The translations under genes and the position numbers were made by a program. From Mucilaginibacter pineti (lineage in GTDB: Bacteria; Bacteroidota; Bacteroidia; Sphingobacteriales; Sphingobacteriaceae), in contig NZ_FNAI01000014.1 of NCBI RefSeq assembly GCF_900101875.1, positions 1 through 64,000 on the forward strand: a DNA stretch of 64,000 nt, given 5' to 3'. Below, in pieces: positions 62,971-64,000 of the stretch (within the stretch, counting starts at the first letter, position 1; every line of letters starts with the position of its first letter). The notes under the pieces were generated by a model that saw only the letters and a list, made by a program, of their open reading frames with translations, made no database searches and had not been told where the DNA came from.

Positions 62971-64000
62971 ATGCTTAAAAAACTACACCTGTTAACCCTT
63001 GTAGTGTTGGTAACCGTATCCTCGGTATCGGCACAAAAAATGATCGGGAACGAAACCGACGCGCAAAAAGATAAACGCATGGAATGGTGGAAAAACGACC
63101 GTTTCGGCATGTTCATTCACTGGGGATTATACTCAGGCGCGGCAAGGCATGAGTGGGTAAAGCATAACGAAAAAATTGATAACGCCGGGTACCAAAAATA
63201 CTTCGACCAGTTTAACCCCGATCTTTTTCAGCCCCAAAAATGGGCGGCAGAAGCTAAGGCGGCCGGTATGAAATACGCGGTGCTTACCACAAAGCACCAC
63301 GAAGGTTTTTGCCTTTTCGATTCAAAATATACCGATTATAAAGCGCCGAATACCAAAGCCAAACGCGATCTGGTACGTGAGTACGTAAACGCTTTCAGGG
63401 CGCAGGGCTTAAAAGTGGGTTTTTACTATTCCCTGCTTGATTGGCATCACCCCGATTATACTATTGATGAAATTCATCCACAATCACCTGCTGATCAAAG
63501 CGATGCATCATACGCAAAGCTTAACAAAGGCCGCGACATGGCTAAATATCGCCAGTACATGCGCAACCAGATCACCGAACTGTTAACCAATTATGGCAAA
63601 ATAGATATCCTTTGGCTTGATTTTTCATTCCCCAATAAAAATGGTCACGGTAAAGGTAAGGACGATTGGGGATCTGTTGAATTACTTAAACTGATCAGGA
63701 AACTACAGCCAGGCATTATTGTAGATAACCGCTTAAACCTGGAAGAATATAAAGATGGTGCAGATTTTGAAACACCAGAACAGGTAAGCACTGCCGAGCT
63801 ATTGAAATATCGTGGTAAAACCTGGGAAACCTGCCAAACCTTTTCTGGCTCGTGGGGATATTACCGCGACGAGAACACCTGGAAAACCCACCGCCAGTTG
63901 CTCGATCTTTTAATTACTTCTACAAGCAATGGCGGCAACCTGATACTAAACGTTGGCCCTACCGCCCGCGGCGAGTTTGATTACCGTGCAAATAACGCGC
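62971..64000 (+). CDS. GH29 alpha-L-fucosidase, partial at window end
   Basis: The first 343 codons are present and the gene continues beyond the window. A signal peptide (MLKKLHLLTLVVLVTVSSVSAQ) precedes the GH29 barrel. Evidence is MEWWKNDRFGMFIHWGLYSG, TTKHHEGFCLFDSKYTDY, FYYSLLDWHHPDY, the nucleophile Asp217 in DILWLDFSF, and the C-terminal barrel part SNGGNLILNVGPTARGEF. It hydrolyses alpha-L-fucosides in the periplasm or outside. It forms an operon with the mutarotase. Confidence 0.95.
   Translation, partial: MLKKLHLLTLVVLVTVSSVSAQKMIGNETDAQKDKRMEWWKNDRFGMFIHWGLYSGAARHEWVKHNEKIDNAGYQKYFDQFNPDLFQPQKWAAEAKAAGMKYAVLTTKHHEGFCLFDSKYTDYKAPNTKAKRDLVREYVNAFRAQGLKVGFYYSLLDWHHPDYTIDEIHPQSPADQSDASYAKLNKGRDMAKYRQYMRNQITELLTNYGKIDILWLDFSFPNKNGHGKGKDDWGSVELLKLIRKLQPGIIVDNRLNLEEYKDGADFETPEQVSTAELLKYRGKTWETCQTFSGSWGYYRDENTWKTHRQLLDLLITSTSNGGNLILNVGPTARGEFDYRANNA

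Overview
The window looks like a chromosomal segment of a Bacteroidota bacterium, most likely Sphingobacteriaceae and Mucilaginibacter-like. The genus is inferred; no rRNA is present. The grounds are a moderate-to-low GC content, Bacteroidota-type promoter words (TAnnTTTG), a hybrid two-component regulator with beta-propeller sensor, secreted GH92, GH38-like, GH3 and GH29 glycosidases, a RhaEW-type rhamnose pathway, and many palindromic intergenic repeats of the GTCATTCTGAGC type. There are no phage, plasmid, insertion-sequence or CRISPR genes.

Layout. 0-6.6 kb: a minus-strand glycan operon (SGNH hydrolase, GH38-like protein, GH92 mannosidase) with LacI-type palindromic operators; a 7-bp tandem repeat abuts its end. 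6.8-12.4 kb: an acyltransferase, tRNA-Arg(TCT), and an orphan hybrid two-component regulator. 12.8-15.4 kb: the MlaE/MlaF/MlaD lipid transporter. 15.7-21.9 kb: GH3 beta-glucosidase, a small unknown protein, an M1 peptidase and a sterol-desaturase-family enzyme. 21.9-26.4 kb: a ModE-like regulator, a TonB-dependent receptor with a ModE-box-like operator just before its start codon, a di-haem peroxidase and a small sulfite-oxidase-fold protein; this is the most interesting cluster. 26.4-28.2 kb: an alkylation-repair operon in which Ada is split in two around a 2OG-Fe(II) oxygenase. 28.3-31.4 kb: antiporter, old yellow enzyme, OsmC. 31.5-34.8 kb: lipoprotein, PBP4 and an amino-acid permease.

35.0-44.7 kb is mostly housekeeping: membrane pyrophosphatase, amino-acid permease, MFS exporter, MarC protein and SMC. 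45.0-48.2 kb is a minus-strand run of LolD-type ATPase, a pre-ATP-grasp-like small protein, a degenerate HAD protein and an S41 protease. 48.6-52.3 kb holds sucC, a glutamate-synthase-domain protein and YceI under a palindromic operator. 52.5-58.7 kb is a complete L-rhamnose module (RhaT, RhaEW, isomerase, kinase). 58.9-61.2 kb holds a HipA-like kinase overlapping a DUF3037 gene, then a GAF-PAS histidine-kinase-like protein lacking its ATPase domain. 61.5-64 kb: DinB-like protein, a small membrane protein, a rhamnose/fucose mutarotase and a GH29 alpha-L-fucosidase cut by the window end.

Together, the sugar genes suggest a glycan-degrading lifestyle: mannosides, beta-glucosides and fucosides are opened outside the cytoplasm, and rhamnose or related deoxysugars are used inside. 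All functional statements rest on motifs read by eye and on known families; no database search was run.
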